NCBI GenBank assembly: GCA_003213155.1
Contig: QCNQ01000003.1
Span: 1-64,000, forward strand
Source: Pelagibacteraceae bacterium AG-426-G02
GTDB lineage: Bacteria > Pseudomonadota > Alphaproteobacteria > Pelagibacterales > Pelagibacteraceae
DNA: 64,000 nt
Reading direction: 5' to 3'
Shown here piece after piece: positions 1-9,493 of the stretch; position 1 is the stretch's first letter; each line of letters begins with the position of its first letter. The notes under the pieces are model-generated. The model did no database searches. It was not told the DNA's origin and saw only the letters and a list, made by a program, of their open reading frames with translations. Made by a program: the position numbers and the translations under genes.

Positions 1-987
1 AATAAGAAATATAGATCTCTAATTGAAGGTACAAATTTAACAAAAGATCTCGTTTCAGAACCAGGAAATATTCTTCATCCAGATGAATACGCAAAAAGAT
101 TATTACAACTTAGAAAATTTGGTCTTAAAGTAAACATATTTGACAAAAAGAAATTAAAAAAGCTTGGTATGAATGCACTTCTGGGCGTAGGACAAGGTAG
201 TATTAGAGGGTCTTATCTTGTTACTTTAGAGTGGAAAGGTGTAAGAGCAAAAAAGAAACCTTTAGCATTTGTTGGAAAAGGAGTTTGTTTTGATACCGGT
301 GGTATTTCTCTCAAGCCTGCAAAATTTATGGAAGATATGACTTATGATATGGCTGGTTCTGCAGTTGTTGTAGGTTTAATGAAAAATCTTGCTTTAAGGA
401 AAGCCAAAATCAATGCAATTGGAGTTGTAGGTCTTGTTGAAAATATGCCAGGTGGTAATGCTCAAAGACCTGGTGACATAGTAAAATCTTATAGTGGAAA
501 AACAATTGAAGTTTTAAATACTGACGCTGAAGGAAGATTAGTTTTAGCTGATGCACTCACATATACAGAAAAAAAATATAAACCCCAATTTATTGTTGAT
601 TTAGCAACTTTAACAGGAGCAATTATAGTTTCTTTAGGTTCTGAATTTGCAGGAATGTTTTCAAATAATGATAAGCTGTCAAAACAATTATTTGATGCAG
701 GCCAAAAAGTTGGAGAGAGAGTATGGAGAATGCCACTTGATAAAAATTATGATAAATTAATAAATTCCAAAAATGCTGATATGCAAAATATTAATTATGT
801 TGGAGGTGCTGGCTCAACTACTGCAGCACAATTTTTACAAAGATTTATCCTAAATAAAACCCCTTGGGCGCACTTAGATATTGCTGGAATGGCATTTTCA
901 AAATATGGAGGTGCTCTTAATTCTGAGGGTGCAACTGGATTTGGAGTTAGATTATTAAATCAATTAATTGAAGATTATTATGAGTAA
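1..987 (+). CDS. pepA: Leucyl aminopeptidase (M17 family), 5' truncated by window edge
   Basis: Cytosolic metallo-aminopeptidase that removes N-terminal residues from peptides. The frame is open from base 1, so the ORF-track start at 169 is an internal Met and the true start lies outside the window; about 328 residues are visible. Seen: the metal-ligand segment [18 protein letters not shown], and the M17 signature NTDAEGR, about 173 residues into the visible part. In the family these supply the two-metal site and catalytic Lys/Arg. The stop overlaps the ndk start by 8 bp, so the two genes are probably co-transcribed. Family assignment is secure; substrate preference cannot be read from sequence. 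Confidence 0.95.
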   Translation, partial: NKKYRSLIEGTNLTKDLVSEPGNILHPDEYAKRLLQLRKFGLKVNIFDKKKLKKLGMNALLGVGQGSIRGSYLVTLEWKGVRAKKKPLAFVGKGVCFDTGGISLKPAKFMEDMTYDMAGSAVVVGLMKNLALRKAKINAIGVVGLVENMPGGNAQRPGDIVKSYSGKTIEVLNTDAEGRLVLADALTYTEKKYKPQFIVDLATLTGAIIVSLGSEFAGMFSNNDKLSKQLFDAGQKVGERVWRMPLDKNYDKLINSKNADMQNINYVGGAGSTTAAQFLQRFILNKTPWAHLDIAGMAFSKYGGALNSEGATGFGVRLLNQLIEDYYE

Positions 988-1390
988 CATTGAACAAACT
1001 TTATCAATTATTAAACCAGATGCAGTAGAAAGAAACCTGGATAATGAAATTAAACAAATGTTTTTAAAAAACGAATTTAATATAATTAAAGAAAAAAAAA
1101 TCCAGATAGAAAAATCAGAAGCTGAAAAATTTTATAAAGTTCATGAGACAAAACCGTTTTATGATGACTTATGTTCATATCTTTCATCAGGCCCAATAAT
1201 TGCAATGATACTTGAGAAAGAAAATGCTGTGGCTGACAATAGAAAATTAATGGGAGCAACTAACCCTAATGATGCTGAAGAAGGAACAATTAGGAAAAAA
1301 TATGGAATTTCAATAGATAAAAATTCAGTGCATGGTTCTGATAGTGTTGAAAATGCAAAAATTGAAATTGATTTTTTCTTTAAAGACTAA
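980..1390 (+). CDS. ndk: Nucleoside diphosphate kinase
   Basis: Transfers the gamma-phosphate of ATP to other (d)NDPs through a phospho-histidine. The 136-residue product has the family length. Seen: N-terminal TLSIIKPDA and the active-site segment NSVHGSDS with the catalytic His at about residue 118. The ORF track starts at 968, but the Met at 980 gives the standard N-terminus ([14 protein letters not shown]) and overlaps the pepA stop by 8 bp. The 3' end overlaps the convergent purN stop by 11 bp. No unusual residues seen. Confidence 0.95.
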   Translation: MSNIEQTLSIIKPDAVERNLDNEIKQMFLKNEFNIIKEKKIQIEKSEAEKFYKVHETKPFYDDLCSYLSSGPIIAMILEKENAVADNRKLMGATNPNDAEEGTIRKKYGISIDKNSVHGSDSVENAKIEIDFFFKD

Positions 1391-1964
1391 CAAATATCTT
1401 ACTTATAGCTCTTGGATATAAAATATGTTCATGTTTTAATATTTTCTTTCGAAGAGATGAGGGTGTTTCTTTTTTTGATAATTTAACTTTTTTTTGAAGA
1501 ATTATTTTTCCAGAATCAAGTTTTGAATTTACTAGATGTACTGTACATCCTGAGTATTTTTCTTTATTTTGAATTGCTCTATGGTGTGTGTTTAATCCTT
1601 TGTATTTTGGTAATAAAGATGGATGTATATTCAAAATTTTCCCTTTAAACTTCCTTATAAAGTCTTTGGATAAAATTTTCATAAACCCTGCGAGACATAT
1701 TAGTTTAATGTCATTTGACTTTAGGTCTTTTAATATTTTTTTTTCAGAGACTTTTTTTTTATCATAATTATAAACTTTTTTTTTAATCTTATACAATTTC
1801 GCAAATTTAAGTCCTTTTGCTTTAAGATTATTCGAAACAATTAAATTTACTTCAATTGGAGAAACTTTTTTAAAAGAAAATTTAATTAGATTTTTTAAAT
1901 TACTTCCTGTGCCAGAAATAAAAACTGCAGTTCTTATTTTTTTAGGACCAATTGATTTTACCAT
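1380..1964 (-). CDS. purN: Phosphoribosylglycinamide formyltransferase (GART)
   Basis: Third step of de novo purine synthesis: formyl transfer from 10-formyl-THF to GAR. The 194-residue product fits the family. Seen: N-terminal FISGTGSN phosphate-binding loop (about 16-22), NIHPSLLP with catalytic Asn112 and His114, and LDSGKI with Asp150, equivalent to the E. coli Asn106/His108/Asp144 set. It overlaps the end of purM by 23 bp, so translational coupling with purM is likely. Slightly Lys-rich, as is usual for this A+T-rich genome. Confidence 0.95.
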   Translation of the reverse strand: MVKSIGPKKIRTAVFISGTGSNLKNLIKFSFKKVSPIEVNLIVSNNLKAKGLKFAKLYKIKKKVYNYDKKKVSEKKILKDLKSNDIKLICLAGFMKILSKDFIRKFKGKILNIHPSLLPKYKGLNTHHRAIQNKEKYSGCTVHLVNSKLDSGKIILQKKVKLSKKETPSSLRKKILKHEHILYPRAISKIFVSL

Positions 1965-2970
1965 TCAATTTTATTTTTTTTGAATTTTTTGATATTTTGC
2001 CAATCACATAAGGTTTATAATCTTTAGAAAAATATTTATTGATTTTTTTTAAATTTCTTGGATTTATAATCAGACAAAAACCAACGCCGCAATTAAAAGT
2101 TTTTAACATTTCGAGGTCATTTACATCATTTTTTTTTAACCATTTAAAGATTTTAAGAGGTTTAATCTTTTCTAAATCAATTTCCGCACAAAGATTATTT
2201 GGAATAACCCTTATGATATTGTCTGGTAAGCCACCACCTGTAATATTTGCACAACCATTTATTAGTTTCTTGTTTATGAGACTTAAAATTTCTTTAACAT
2301 AAATCTTTGTTGGTTTTAGTAACTCTTTTTTTAAAAAAATATTTTTATTAATTATTATATTTTTTCTTTTAATAATATTTCTAACTAATGAGTAACCATT
2401 TGAATGTAAACCACTTGATGGAATTGCTAAAATAAGATTATTTTCTTTGACATCATTTTTGTCTAAAATTTTTCTTTGTTCAACTAATCCGACTGCAAAA
2501 CCGGCAATATCAAATTTATTTTTTTCATATGTACCGGGCATTTCAGCTGTTTCACCACCAACCAAATCACAACCGGATATATTGCACCCTTTAACAATTC
2601 CTTTAATGATTGATTTTAGTTTTGGTAAATTAATTTTGTTTATCGAAATATAATCTAAGAAAAAAAAAGGGGTTGCACCCTGAACTATCAAATCATTTAC
2701 ACTCATCGCAACTAAATCGATACCAATAGTATCAAATTTCTTTAATAGATTTGCTATCTCTATTTTAGTACCAACCCCATCAGTGCATGCTACAATTTTT
2801 GGATTTTTTAAATTGTTAGGAATGTTTGTTATAGAACCAAAACCACCTATTTTATTAAACTTTTTTTTGCCTTTTTTTTTTGATGAAATCGAAGATATGA
2901 ACTTTATAAATTTATCTGCAGCCTTAATATCAACTCCGCTTTTTTTGTATGTTAATAGATTTTTATTCAT
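1942..2970 (-). CDS. purM: Phosphoribosylformylglycinamidine cyclo-ligase (AIR synthetase)
   Basis: Fifth step of purine synthesis: ATP-dependent ring closure of FGAM to AIR. The 342 residues match the family. Seen: the GFGSI segment, CTDGVGTK, MSVNDLIVQGA with GCDLVGGETAEMPG, and the C-terminal domain motif ITGGGLPDN. It is the first gene of a purM-purN pair on the minus strand. Its start codon lies only 11 bp from the start of the divergent DUF2066 gene, so its promoter must lie inside that neighbour's coding sequence. Confidence 0.95.
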   Translation of the reverse strand: MNKNLLTYKKSGVDIKAADKFIKFISSISSKKKGKKKFNKIGGFGSITNIPNNLKNPKIVACTDGVGTKIEIANLLKKFDTIGIDLVAMSVNDLIVQGATPFFFLDYISINKINLPKLKSIIKGIVKGCNISGCDLVGGETAEMPGTYEKNKFDIAGFAVGLVEQRKILDKNDVKENNLILAIPSSGLHSNGYSLVRNIIKRKNIIINKNIFLKKELLKPTKIYVKEILSLINKKLINGCANITGGGLPDNIIRVIPNNLCAEIDLEKIKPLKIFKWLKKNDVNDLEMLKTFNCGVGFCLIINPRNLKKINKYFSKDYKPYVIGKISKNSKKIKLNGKINWS

Positions 2971-2981
2971 TATTATAAAGT

Positions 2982-4058
2982 ATGATAATTAGATTTAAAA
3001 ATTTCTCACATTTTTTATATATTTTTTTTGCATTTCTATCTTTAAATATATTTTTTTTTTCCACAGATAAAGTTGAGGCAAAATCTTTTGATGTAAATAA
3101 TATTGAAATTTCAAAGCCGTTTGAAATAAATTTTGATAAAAATAAGGTTATAGATGATGGTTTTATTAAAGCTTTTTCTAGATTAATCTCAACTATTACA
3201 GTTTCTTCAGATCAAGAGGTAATTAAAGGAATAAAATTAGCTGAGATAAAAGGAATGATCGAGTCTTTTTCTGTAAAAGAGGAAAAGTTTATTGATGAGA
3301 CTTATTATGTAAATTTGGGTGTCACTTTTAATAAAAAAAAAATTTTCAATTATTTAGAAAATAAAAATGTATTTCCATCAGTTCCAAATAGAAAAAAATT
3401 TTTATTGTTTCCAATTATAATAGAAGAAAAAAATGACAATTTAATAGCCTTTTCAGAAAATAACTTTTTTAATAATTGGAATAAGTATAATAAAAAATCA
3501 TATCTTCTTGAGTATCTTTTGCCAACTGAAGATCTAGAAGATTTAAATCTCATAAAAAAAAATTACGACACAATTGAAAAATATAATTTTGAAGAGATTA
3601 TAAAAAAATATAATTTAAATGACTCAATTGTAACTTTAGTTTTTAAAAATGATAATAATGTAAGAATTTTATCAAGAATAACAATCGAGGACAAAGTAGT
3701 TTTAAAAAATCTTTCATTTTCTGACATAAATCTCGATGATGAAGACGATATTATAAATTTAATAGATAAATTAAAGATAACTTATGAAGATCACTGGAAA
3801 ATTTTCAATAGAGTTAATACCTCAATTAAACTACCAATATTTGTCAAATTAGATTCTGATGATAATTTGAAAGTTTCAAATTTTGAAAAAATATTAAAGG
3901 AAATAAATTTAGTATATGATTATTTTGTTTTAAAATTTGATAAAAACCATATCTATTATCAAATTATTTTTAATGGTACCCCAAATATATTTTTAAAATT
4001 AATGAAAGATAAAAATTTTGTTTTTAATACTCAGAATAGGACATGGATTTTACAATGA
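2982..4058 (+). CDS. DUF2066-like exported protein
   Basis: Hypothetical protein of 358 residues. The first 34 residues form a Lys/Arg-containing n-region, a long hydrophobic core and a VEAKS end that looks like a signal peptide, so export is likely. The body (FIKAFSRLISTITV, KGMIESFSVKEEKF, YYVNLGVTFNKKKIFNYL) resembles DUF2066 proteins, which in many Proteobacteria lie between purM and hda; the same neighbours occur here. Function unknown. The stop overlaps the next gene's ATG (ATGA). Alternative: a clade-specific periplasmic protein. The assignment rests on moderate resemblance plus synteny. Confidence 0.65.
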   Translation: MIIRFKNFSHFLYIFFAFLSLNIFFFSTDKVEAKSFDVNNIEISKPFEINFDKNKVIDDGFIKAFSRLISTITVSSDQEVIKGIKLAEIKGMIESFSVKEEKFIDETYYVNLGVTFNKKKIFNYLENKNVFPSVPNRKKFLLFPIIIEEKNDNLIAFSENNFFNNWNKYNKKSYLLEYLLPTEDLEDLNLIKKNYDTIEKYNFEEIIKKYNLNDSIVTLVFKNDNNVRILSRITIEDKVVLKNLSFSDINLDDEDDIINLIDKLKITYEDHWKIFNRVNTSIKLPIFVKLDSDDNLKVSNFEKILKEINLVYDYFVLKFDKNHIYYQIIFNGTPNIFLKLMKDKNFVFNTQNRTWILQ

Positions 4059-4717
4059 AAGATATAGATCAGGAAATTATCAAATTTAATTATGATGGTA
4101 ATTTTAATGAAGATGATTTTTATGTATCAAAAAGTAATAAACAAATATTTGATTTATTAAACAAATGGCCTAAATGGGAAAAAAATTTTCTCAATATTAG
4201 TGGTGAAAAATTTTCTGGAAAGACACATTTAATTAATATTTTTTTAAAAAAATATAAAGGAATTAAAATTGAAGCTAATCTATTATGTGATAATGATTTA
4301 AAAAAAATAAAAATCTTTCAAAATATTATTTTAGAAAATGTATCTGAAAAGATAAATGAAAATTTATTTTTTACTCTGTGTAATATAGTTGAACAAGATA
4401 ACAAATATTTAATAGCTACCTCTGAAAGTTCCATTGTAAATATTGATTTTAAGTTAGATGATTTAAAATCAAGATCAAAAAATTTTTTACTTCAAAATAT
4501 TGATAAACCTGATGATGAACTTTTATTTGCTCTAATTTTAAAAAATTTATCTGATCGTCAAATATCAGTAGATAAAAAATTAATTGACTATATTATTAAA
4601 AGAATTGATAGATCATATGGAAAAATAGTTGATTTTATATATAAAATCGACGAAGTAAGTTTAAAAAAAAAAAGATCTATAAATTTAAGTACAATTAAAG
4701 AGGTATTGGGAGAATAA
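4055..4717 (+). CDS. hdaA: Hda-like DnaA-related ATPase
   Basis: Probable regulatory inactivator of DnaA, working with the beta clamp to stimulate DnaA-ATP hydrolysis; this role is inferred. The 220-residue product has a Walker A loop GEKFSGKT at about 50-57 and the overall DnaA AAA+ layout without the DNA-binding domain IV. The start at 4055 gives an ATGA overlap with the DUF2066 stop; the track start at 4043 adds four residues. Walker B is degenerate (IILENV), as in some Hda proteins. Followed without a gap by aspS. Confidence 0.75.
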   Translation: MKDIDQEIIKFNYDGNFNEDDFYVSKSNKQIFDLLNKWPKWEKNFLNISGEKFSGKTHLINIFLKKYKGIKIEANLLCDNDLKKIKIFQNIILENVSEKINENLFFTLCNIVEQDNKYLIATSESSIVNIDFKLDDLKSRSKNFLLQNIDKPDDELLFALILKNLSDRQISVDKKLIDYIIKRIDRSYGKIVDFIYKIDEVSLKKKRSINLSTIKEVLGE

Positions 4718-6496
4718 TTGAATAAATATAGAAGTCACAATTGTAATGAACTTAGAAAAAAAAATGTTGGGAGTAATATTTTACTTTCAGGTTGGATTAA
4801 TAAGAAGCGTGATCATGGAAATCTCTTATTTTTAGATTTACGCGATAACTATGGCATTACACAGTGTATAGTAGACAAAGGAAATAAAAACTTTAAAGAT
4901 TTAGAAAAATTACAACTTGAAACAGTTATTAATGTAGAAGGTAAAGTAGTTGATAGATCAACTGATACAATCAATAAAGAGATAGAAACTGGAGAGATTG
5001 AAGTCACCATCGAAAATTTTGTTGTTTTAGGCAAGTGCAAAGAATTGCCAATGCCTGTTTTTAGTGATCAAGAATATTCTGAAGAAATCAGATTAAAATA
5101 TAGATATTTAGATTTAAGAAGAAAAAAAATTCATGAAAATATTATTTTGAGATCAAAAGTTATTTCGTTTATCAGGAATGAAATGAATAAATCTGGTTTT
5201 TTAGAGTTCCAAACACCAATATTAACATCATCAAGTCCCGAGGGAGCAAGAGATTTTCTTGTGCCAAGTAGATTGAATCCAGGTAAGTTTTATGCTTTAC
5301 CGCAGGCACCTCAACAATTTAAGCAACTCATAATGGTTTCAGGTTTTGATAAATATTTTCAAATCGCCCCATGTTTTAGAGATGAAGATGCTCGTGCTGA
5401 TCGAAGTCCAGGAGAGTTTTATCAATTAGATTTAGAGATGTCTTTTGTTGAGCAAGAGGATATTTTTAAAGTCGTTGAACAATTATTAGTTAACACCTTT
5501 AAAACATTCTCAAAAAAAAAAATTGTAACTGAAAAATTTCCAAGAATTACTTATAAAGATGCCCTTTTAAAGTATGGAAGTGATAAACCTGATCTTAGAA
5601 ATCCACTGATAATTGAGGACATAACAGAAACTTTTACAAGAGAAGATGTTTCTTTTGATATCTTTAAAAAACTTGTCAAGTCTGGCTCAAATGTAAGATG
5701 TATTGTTACTAAAAATACGAAAGATAAACCAAGAAGCTTTTTTGATAATATAGATAGATGGGCCAAAGATGAGGGAGCTTCTGGTCTAGCTTATTTCACT
5801 ATTGAAAATGGGATTTCTGCAAAAGGGCCTGTGGGTAAATTTTTTTCAAAAGAATCTTTAGAGGAAATCATGAAAAAAACAGGTGCAAAAGTTGGAGATA
5901 GTATATTTATGGCTTGTAGTAAAAAAAAGGATTTAGAGCGAATAACTAGTTTGGCTAGGGATAAAATTGCAAAAGACTTAAATTTAATAGATGATAATGT
6001 TTTTACATTTTGTTGGGTAGTTGATTATCCAATGTTTGAAAAAAACGATCAAACAAATAAAATTGAATTTAGTCACAATCCTTTTTCGATGCCGCAAGGA
6101 GATATCAAACAACTTAATTTTGAAAAACCTTTGGATATATTAGCCTATCAGTACGATATAGTATGTAATGGGATTGAACTTTCCTCTGGTGCTATAAGAA
6201 ATCATATTCCTGAACTTATGTATAAATTATTTGCTATCGCTGGTTATGATAAAGATCAAGTTGACGAAAAATTTAGTGGAATGATTAATGCTTTAAGCTA
6301 TGGTGCACCACCGCACGGAGGAATAGCTCCTGGAATTGATAGAATTATAATGCTTTTGGCAAACGAAAAAAATATTAGGGAAATAACTATGTTTCCCATG
6401 AATCAAAATGCACAAGATTTAATGATGAATGCACCTTCGTCAATAGATGAGAAACAATTGAAAGAACTCAATCTTGCTCTTAAAATAAATAAATAA
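4718..6496 (+). CDS. aspS: Aspartyl-tRNA synthetase
   Basis: Class II aminoacyl-tRNA synthetase of bacterial type, 592 residues. Seen: N-terminal OB-fold anticodon domain (LSGWINKKRDHGNLLFLDLRD), FRDEDARADR motif 2, the QAPQQFKQLIMVSG segment, an internal GAD-type insertion, and motif 3 GIAPGIDRIIML near the C-terminus. Translation starts at a TTG directly after the hda stop, so expression probably depends on coupling to the upstream gene. It might also charge tRNA-Asn if the genome lacks asnS, but the window does not show that. Confidence 0.96.
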   Translation: MNKYRSHNCNELRKKNVGSNILLSGWINKKRDHGNLLFLDLRDNYGITQCIVDKGNKNFKDLEKLQLETVINVEGKVVDRSTDTINKEIETGEIEVTIENFVVLGKCKELPMPVFSDQEYSEEIRLKYRYLDLRRKKIHENIILRSKVISFIRNEMNKSGFLEFQTPILTSSSPEGARDFLVPSRLNPGKFYALPQAPQQFKQLIMVSGFDKYFQIAPCFRDEDARADRSPGEFYQLDLEMSFVEQEDIFKVVEQLLVNTFKTFSKKKIVTEKFPRITYKDALLKYGSDKPDLRNPLIIEDITETFTREDVSFDIFKKLVKSGSNVRCIVTKNTKDKPRSFFDNIDRWAKDEGASGLAYFTIENGISAKGPVGKFFSKESLEEIMKKTGAKVGDSIFMACSKKKDLERITSLARDKIAKDLNLIDDNVFTFCWVVDYPMFEKNDQTNKIEFSHNPFSMPQGDIKQLNFEKPLDILAYQYDIVCNGIELSSGAIRNHIPELMYKLFAIAGYDKDQVDEKFSGMINALSYGAPPHGGIAPGIDRIIMLLANEKNIREITMFPMNQNAQDLMMNAPSSIDEKQLKELNLALKINK

Positions 6497-6497
6497 A

Positions 6498-7322
6498 TTA
6501 TTTTTTACCTTTAAGATTTATTTTTATATCTGATAAATCTACTAAATTTTTCTTATAATTATTTCTTACAAAGCCTTTACTAGTAATATCTTTTACTATT
6601 TTTAAAAGTTGGTTTTGATCATCTGAGTTTTGCTCATCAATATTTGAAATTTCTGAAGTACCAATTGAAGGTGTATGAGCTAAATCTTCTCTATTTTGAT
6701 AAGATATTGCTAATTCTCTAAAAATATAGTCTAGAATTGATGTTGCGGTTAATATTCTATCATTACCATGAACTTTACCCGAAGGTTCAAATTTTGTACC
6801 AACAAAAGCACTTATAAATTCATCTAGTGGAACTCCATATTGCAAACCTAGGGAAACTGCTATAGCAAAATTGTTCATAAGAGCTTTTACTAATTCACCC
6901 TCTTTACTTGTATCAATAAAAATTTCACCGATTTTTCCATCCTCATATTCACCAGTGTGTAAGTAAACTTTATGATTACCGATAGTTGCTTTTTGGATGT
7001 AACCCTTTCTTCTATCTGGCATACTAAATCTTTTTCCAGATTTTTCTGGATTATTATTTTTTGACTTAATTATATTTTCTAAATTTTTTGATGGTGTTTG
7101 GTCATTTGCAGCTACTACTTCAATTTTCTTATTTTCAACAATTTTCTTATTGTTTGGGTCTAAACTTTTAGTTTTTCTATTATCAAGTTTAACATCTAAA
7201 ACTTCAAATTTACCATCATCACGTTGTTCAAGTTTTTTTAGTTCACTTTCATTTATGTCATCTAAAAAATGGTTTACCTTAAAAGTACAAGTATAATATG
7301 TTTCAACTAGATATTTAGCCAT
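6498..7322 (-). CDS. Stand-alone domain related to the C-terminus of class II ribonucleotide reductase (TSCPD)
   Basis: The 274-residue protein carries, from about residue 98 to 220, a stretch strongly resembling the C-terminal part of adenosylcobalamin-dependent Nrd[66 protein letters not shown]. No catalytic barrel, radical-site cysteines or nucleotide-binding region is present, and there is no second half nearby. The N-terminal ~95 residues ([12 protein letters not shown]...) are a different, charged region. It could be a regulatory or RNR-accessory protein; its function is unknown. It ends one base from the convergent aspS stop and is divergent from the NDUFA12 gene. Confidence 0.8.
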   Translation of the reverse strand: MAKYLVETYYTCTFKVNHFLDDINESELKKLEQRDDGKFEVLDVKLDNRKTKSLDPNNKKIVENKKIEVVAANDQTPSKNLENIIKSKNNNPEKSGKRFSMPDRRKGYIQKATIGNHKVYLHTGEYEDGKIGEIFIDTSKEGELVKALMNNFAIAVSLGLQYGVPLDEFISAFVGTKFEPSGKVHGNDRILTATSILDYIFRELAISYQNREDLAHTPSIGTSEISNIDEQNSDDQNQLLKIVKDITSKGFVRNNYKKNLVDLSDIKINLKGKK

Positions 7323-7438
7323 TTAACCTCAATTATTTTAAATTTAATTTGAATAATGAATCAAATTATTTATATACAAAAACAAATTATAGTCTAATTT
7401 AATTTATACAATTTCAAATTGAAAATAATAATTTTATT
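7323..7438. promoter_or_regulatory. Divergent intergenic region, TSCPD gene / NDUFA12 gene
   Basis: 116 bp of very A+T-rich DNA between two divergent start codons, so it must hold both promoters. A 13-bp palindrome CAATTTCAAATTG lies at 7409-7421, about 18 bp before the NDUFA12 start. In DNA this A+T-rich it could be chance. No -35/-10 pair stands out. Confidence 0.4.
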
Positions 7439-7798
7439 ATGTTGACACTTTTAAGAAAAATTTTCACCTGGTGGGATCGAGATACTTTTGGAACCAGAAT
7501 AAAAACAATTTTATTTGGTAAATTAGTGGGTACAGATCATTTAGGAAATAGATATTACGAATCTAAAAGTGGAAAAAGATGGGTGATTTATGCTGCGGAA
7601 ATTGATGCATCAAAAATACCTGTTGAGTGGTATTCTTGGATGCATTTTACCAATAATAAAATAGAAAATAATCATGAACTAAAAAAATATGATTGGCAAA
7701 AACCTCATCAAGAAAATTTAACTGGTACAGACTCAGCTTATTATCCAAATAAAAATAAAAATGCTATTCAAAAAAAATATAGGTCTTGGAAGGACTAA
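7439..7798 (+). CDS. NDUFA12/B17.2-family complex I accessory subunit
   Basis: 119-residue protein of the NDUFA12 (B17.2) family, a supernumerary subunit of respiratory complex I shared by mitochondria and Alphaproteobacteria. Seen: IFTWWDRDTFGTR near the N-terminus, GTDHLGNRYYE, and the RWVIYA...EWYSWMHF core. The family has no enzymatic activity of its own. Its 3' end overlaps the following DUF2155 gene by 38 bp, an arrangement conserved in alphaproteobacteria. Confidence 0.92.
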   Translation: MLTLLRKIFTWWDRDTFGTRIKTILFGKLVGTDHLGNRYYESKSGKRWVIYAAEIDASKIPVEWYSWMHFTNNKIENNHELKKYDWQKPHQENLTGTDSAYYPNKNKNAIQKKYRSWKD

Positions 7799-8159
7799 AT
7801 CAAATTTATTAATATTTTTGTTTTTTATCATTCCTTTTTTTGTTCATTCTGACCAAAATTTGGAAGGTAATTATACTAATATAAAAATTTTAGATAAAAT
7901 TTCTTCAAAAAATATTTTAGTTAAACTTAAAAATGGAGAAGCAAAAAAACATAAAGATCTTTTAATTAAAAGTATGAAGTGTAAAAATTCTGAATTCGAT
8001 GATAATCCAGAAATTACAGCTTATATTCAAGTTAGTGATCTAACAAATAAAAACAAAGACGATGTGTTTGTTTTTAATGGCTGGATGTTTTCATCAAGCC
8101 CGTCTATAACTCCATTTGATCACCCTGTATATGATATTTGGTTAGTAAGCTGTTATTAA
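7761..8159 (+). CDS. DUF2155 domain protein, exported
   Basis: 132 residues with an N-terminal hydrophobic stretch (SNLLIFLFFIIPFFVHS, about 14-30) that looks like a signal peptide, followed by the DUF2155 core: a conserved Cys (MKCKNSEFD) and the FNGWMFSSSPSITPFDHPVYDIWLVSCY ending. Function unknown. In alphaproteobacteria it usually sits between the NDUFA12 gene and aat/accC. Here it runs directly into the convergent accC stop (4-bp overlap) with no aat. The start at 7761 lies inside the NDUFA12 gene; no better downstream ATG was found. Confidence 0.88.
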   Translation: MLFKKNIGLGRTKSNLLIFLFFIIPFFVHSDQNLEGNYTNIKILDKISSKNILVKLKNGEAKKHKDLLIKSMKCKNSEFDDNPEITAYIQVSDLTNKNKDDVFVFNGWMFSSSPSITPFDHPVYDIWLVSCY

Positions 8160-9493
8160 ACTATCTTTTCATTATCAAGCCAACTCACATTAAAATTAGA
8201 CTCGATAAATTTTTTATGACTTAAAAGTTTTTTGTGTAAAGGAATTGTTGTTGTAATACCCTCAATAACAAATTCATCTAATGATCTATTCATTCTTTGA
8301 ATAGCTTCTCCTCTATTTCTACCATGACAAATTAGTTTACATATCATACTATCGTAATATGGAGTTACCTTATAACCTTGAAATATTGCTCCATCTACTC
8401 TTGTCCTAAAACCAGATGGTTGATGACACATGCCGATTGTACCTGGAGATGGCTGAAAATTTTTTTCTGGGTCCTCAGCATTTATTCTACATTCAATAGC
8501 ATGGCCCCTAGGATTTATATCTGATTGTTTAAGAGCTGTTTCACCAGTAAAAGCAATCCATATTTGTTCTTTTATTATGTCTATTCCTGTTACCATTTCA
8601 GTAACTGGATGTTCAACTTGAACTCTCGTATTCATTTCCAAAAAGTAAAATTTTCCATCTTCATAAATAAATTCGACTGTACCAGCTCCTTGATAACCAA
8701 TTTTTCTGACCATATTTACAGTTCTATCAAATAAGTCTTTTCTAATTTCGTCGTTTAAAACTGGGCTTGGAGTTTCTTCAATTAATTTTTGATGTCTTCT
8801 TTGGACTGAACAATCTCTTTCATGTAAATGGATTGTCGCATTTTTTCCAGCTAAAATTTGAACTTCTATATGCCTTGGATTTTGAAAAAATTTCTCAATA
8901 TAAACTTCATCATTGCCAAAATATTTTTTTGCTTCTGATTTTGCTGTAGAAAACATTGTCTCAAAATCTTCCTCTTTTTTAACAATTTTCATACCTTTAC
9001 CTCCTCCACCTCCTGAGGCTTTAATTAAGATCGGAAAACCAATTTTTTTACACAACTCTTTTGCTGCAGCTAAATCATGAACACCACCCTCAGATCCTTC
9101 TATAACAGGTAATCCATTTTCTTTAGCAATTTTTTTTGCTTGAATTTTATCTCCCATCATTTCAATATGTTTTGCAGAAGCACCGATAAATTTGATTTTA
9201 TTTTCTTCAAGTATCTTTGCGAAATTTGCATTTTCAGATAAAAAACCATAACCGGGATGAACAGCTTCAGCATTAGTCAAATCTATAGCTGATAAAAGTG
9301 CAGGAATATTTAAATAACTATTAGCTGGTTGATGAGAGCCTATACAAACACTTTCATCTGCTAATTTAACATGCATACTTTCTCTATCTACATCAGAATG
9401 AACAGCAACGGTCGAGATTCCCCATTCTTTACAGGCTCTGATAATTCTAACTGCAATTTCTCCACGATTTGCAATCAAAATTTTTTTAAACAT
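8156..9493 (-). CDS. accC: Acetyl-CoA carboxylase biotin carboxylase subunit
   Basis: ATP-dependent carboxylation of biotin on BCCP, the first half-reaction of fatty-acid synthesis. The 445 residues match the family. Seen: N-terminal ILIANRGEIAVRIIRA, the ATP-grasp glycine loop ASGGGGGKGMKIV (about 160), the HERDCSVQRRHQKLIEE segment, and EMNTRVQVEHPVTE in the active site. Its start shares one base with the accB stop (TAATG), indicating an aroQ-accB-accC operon with coupling. Confidence 0.97.
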   Translation of the reverse strand: MFKKILIANRGEIAVRIIRACKEWGISTVAVHSDVDRESMHVKLADESVCIGSHQPANSYLNIPALLSAIDLTNAEAVHPGYGFLSENANFAKILEENKIKFIGASAKHIEMMGDKIQAKKIAKENGLPVIEGSEGGVHDLAAAKELCKKIGFPILIKASGGGGGKGMKIVKKEEDFETMFSTAKSEAKKYFGNDEVYIEKFFQNPRHIEVQILAGKNATIHLHERDCSVQRRHQKLIEETPSPVLNDEIRKDLFDRTVNMVRKIGYQGAGTVEFIYEDGKFYFLEMNTRVQVEHPVTEMVTGIDIIKEQIWIAFTGETALKQSDINPRGHAIECRINAEDPEKNFQPSPGTIGMCHQPSGFRTRVDGAIFQGYKVTPYYDSMICKLICHGRNRGEAIQRMNRSLDEFVIEGITTTIPLHKKLLSHKKFIESNFNVSWLDNEKIV

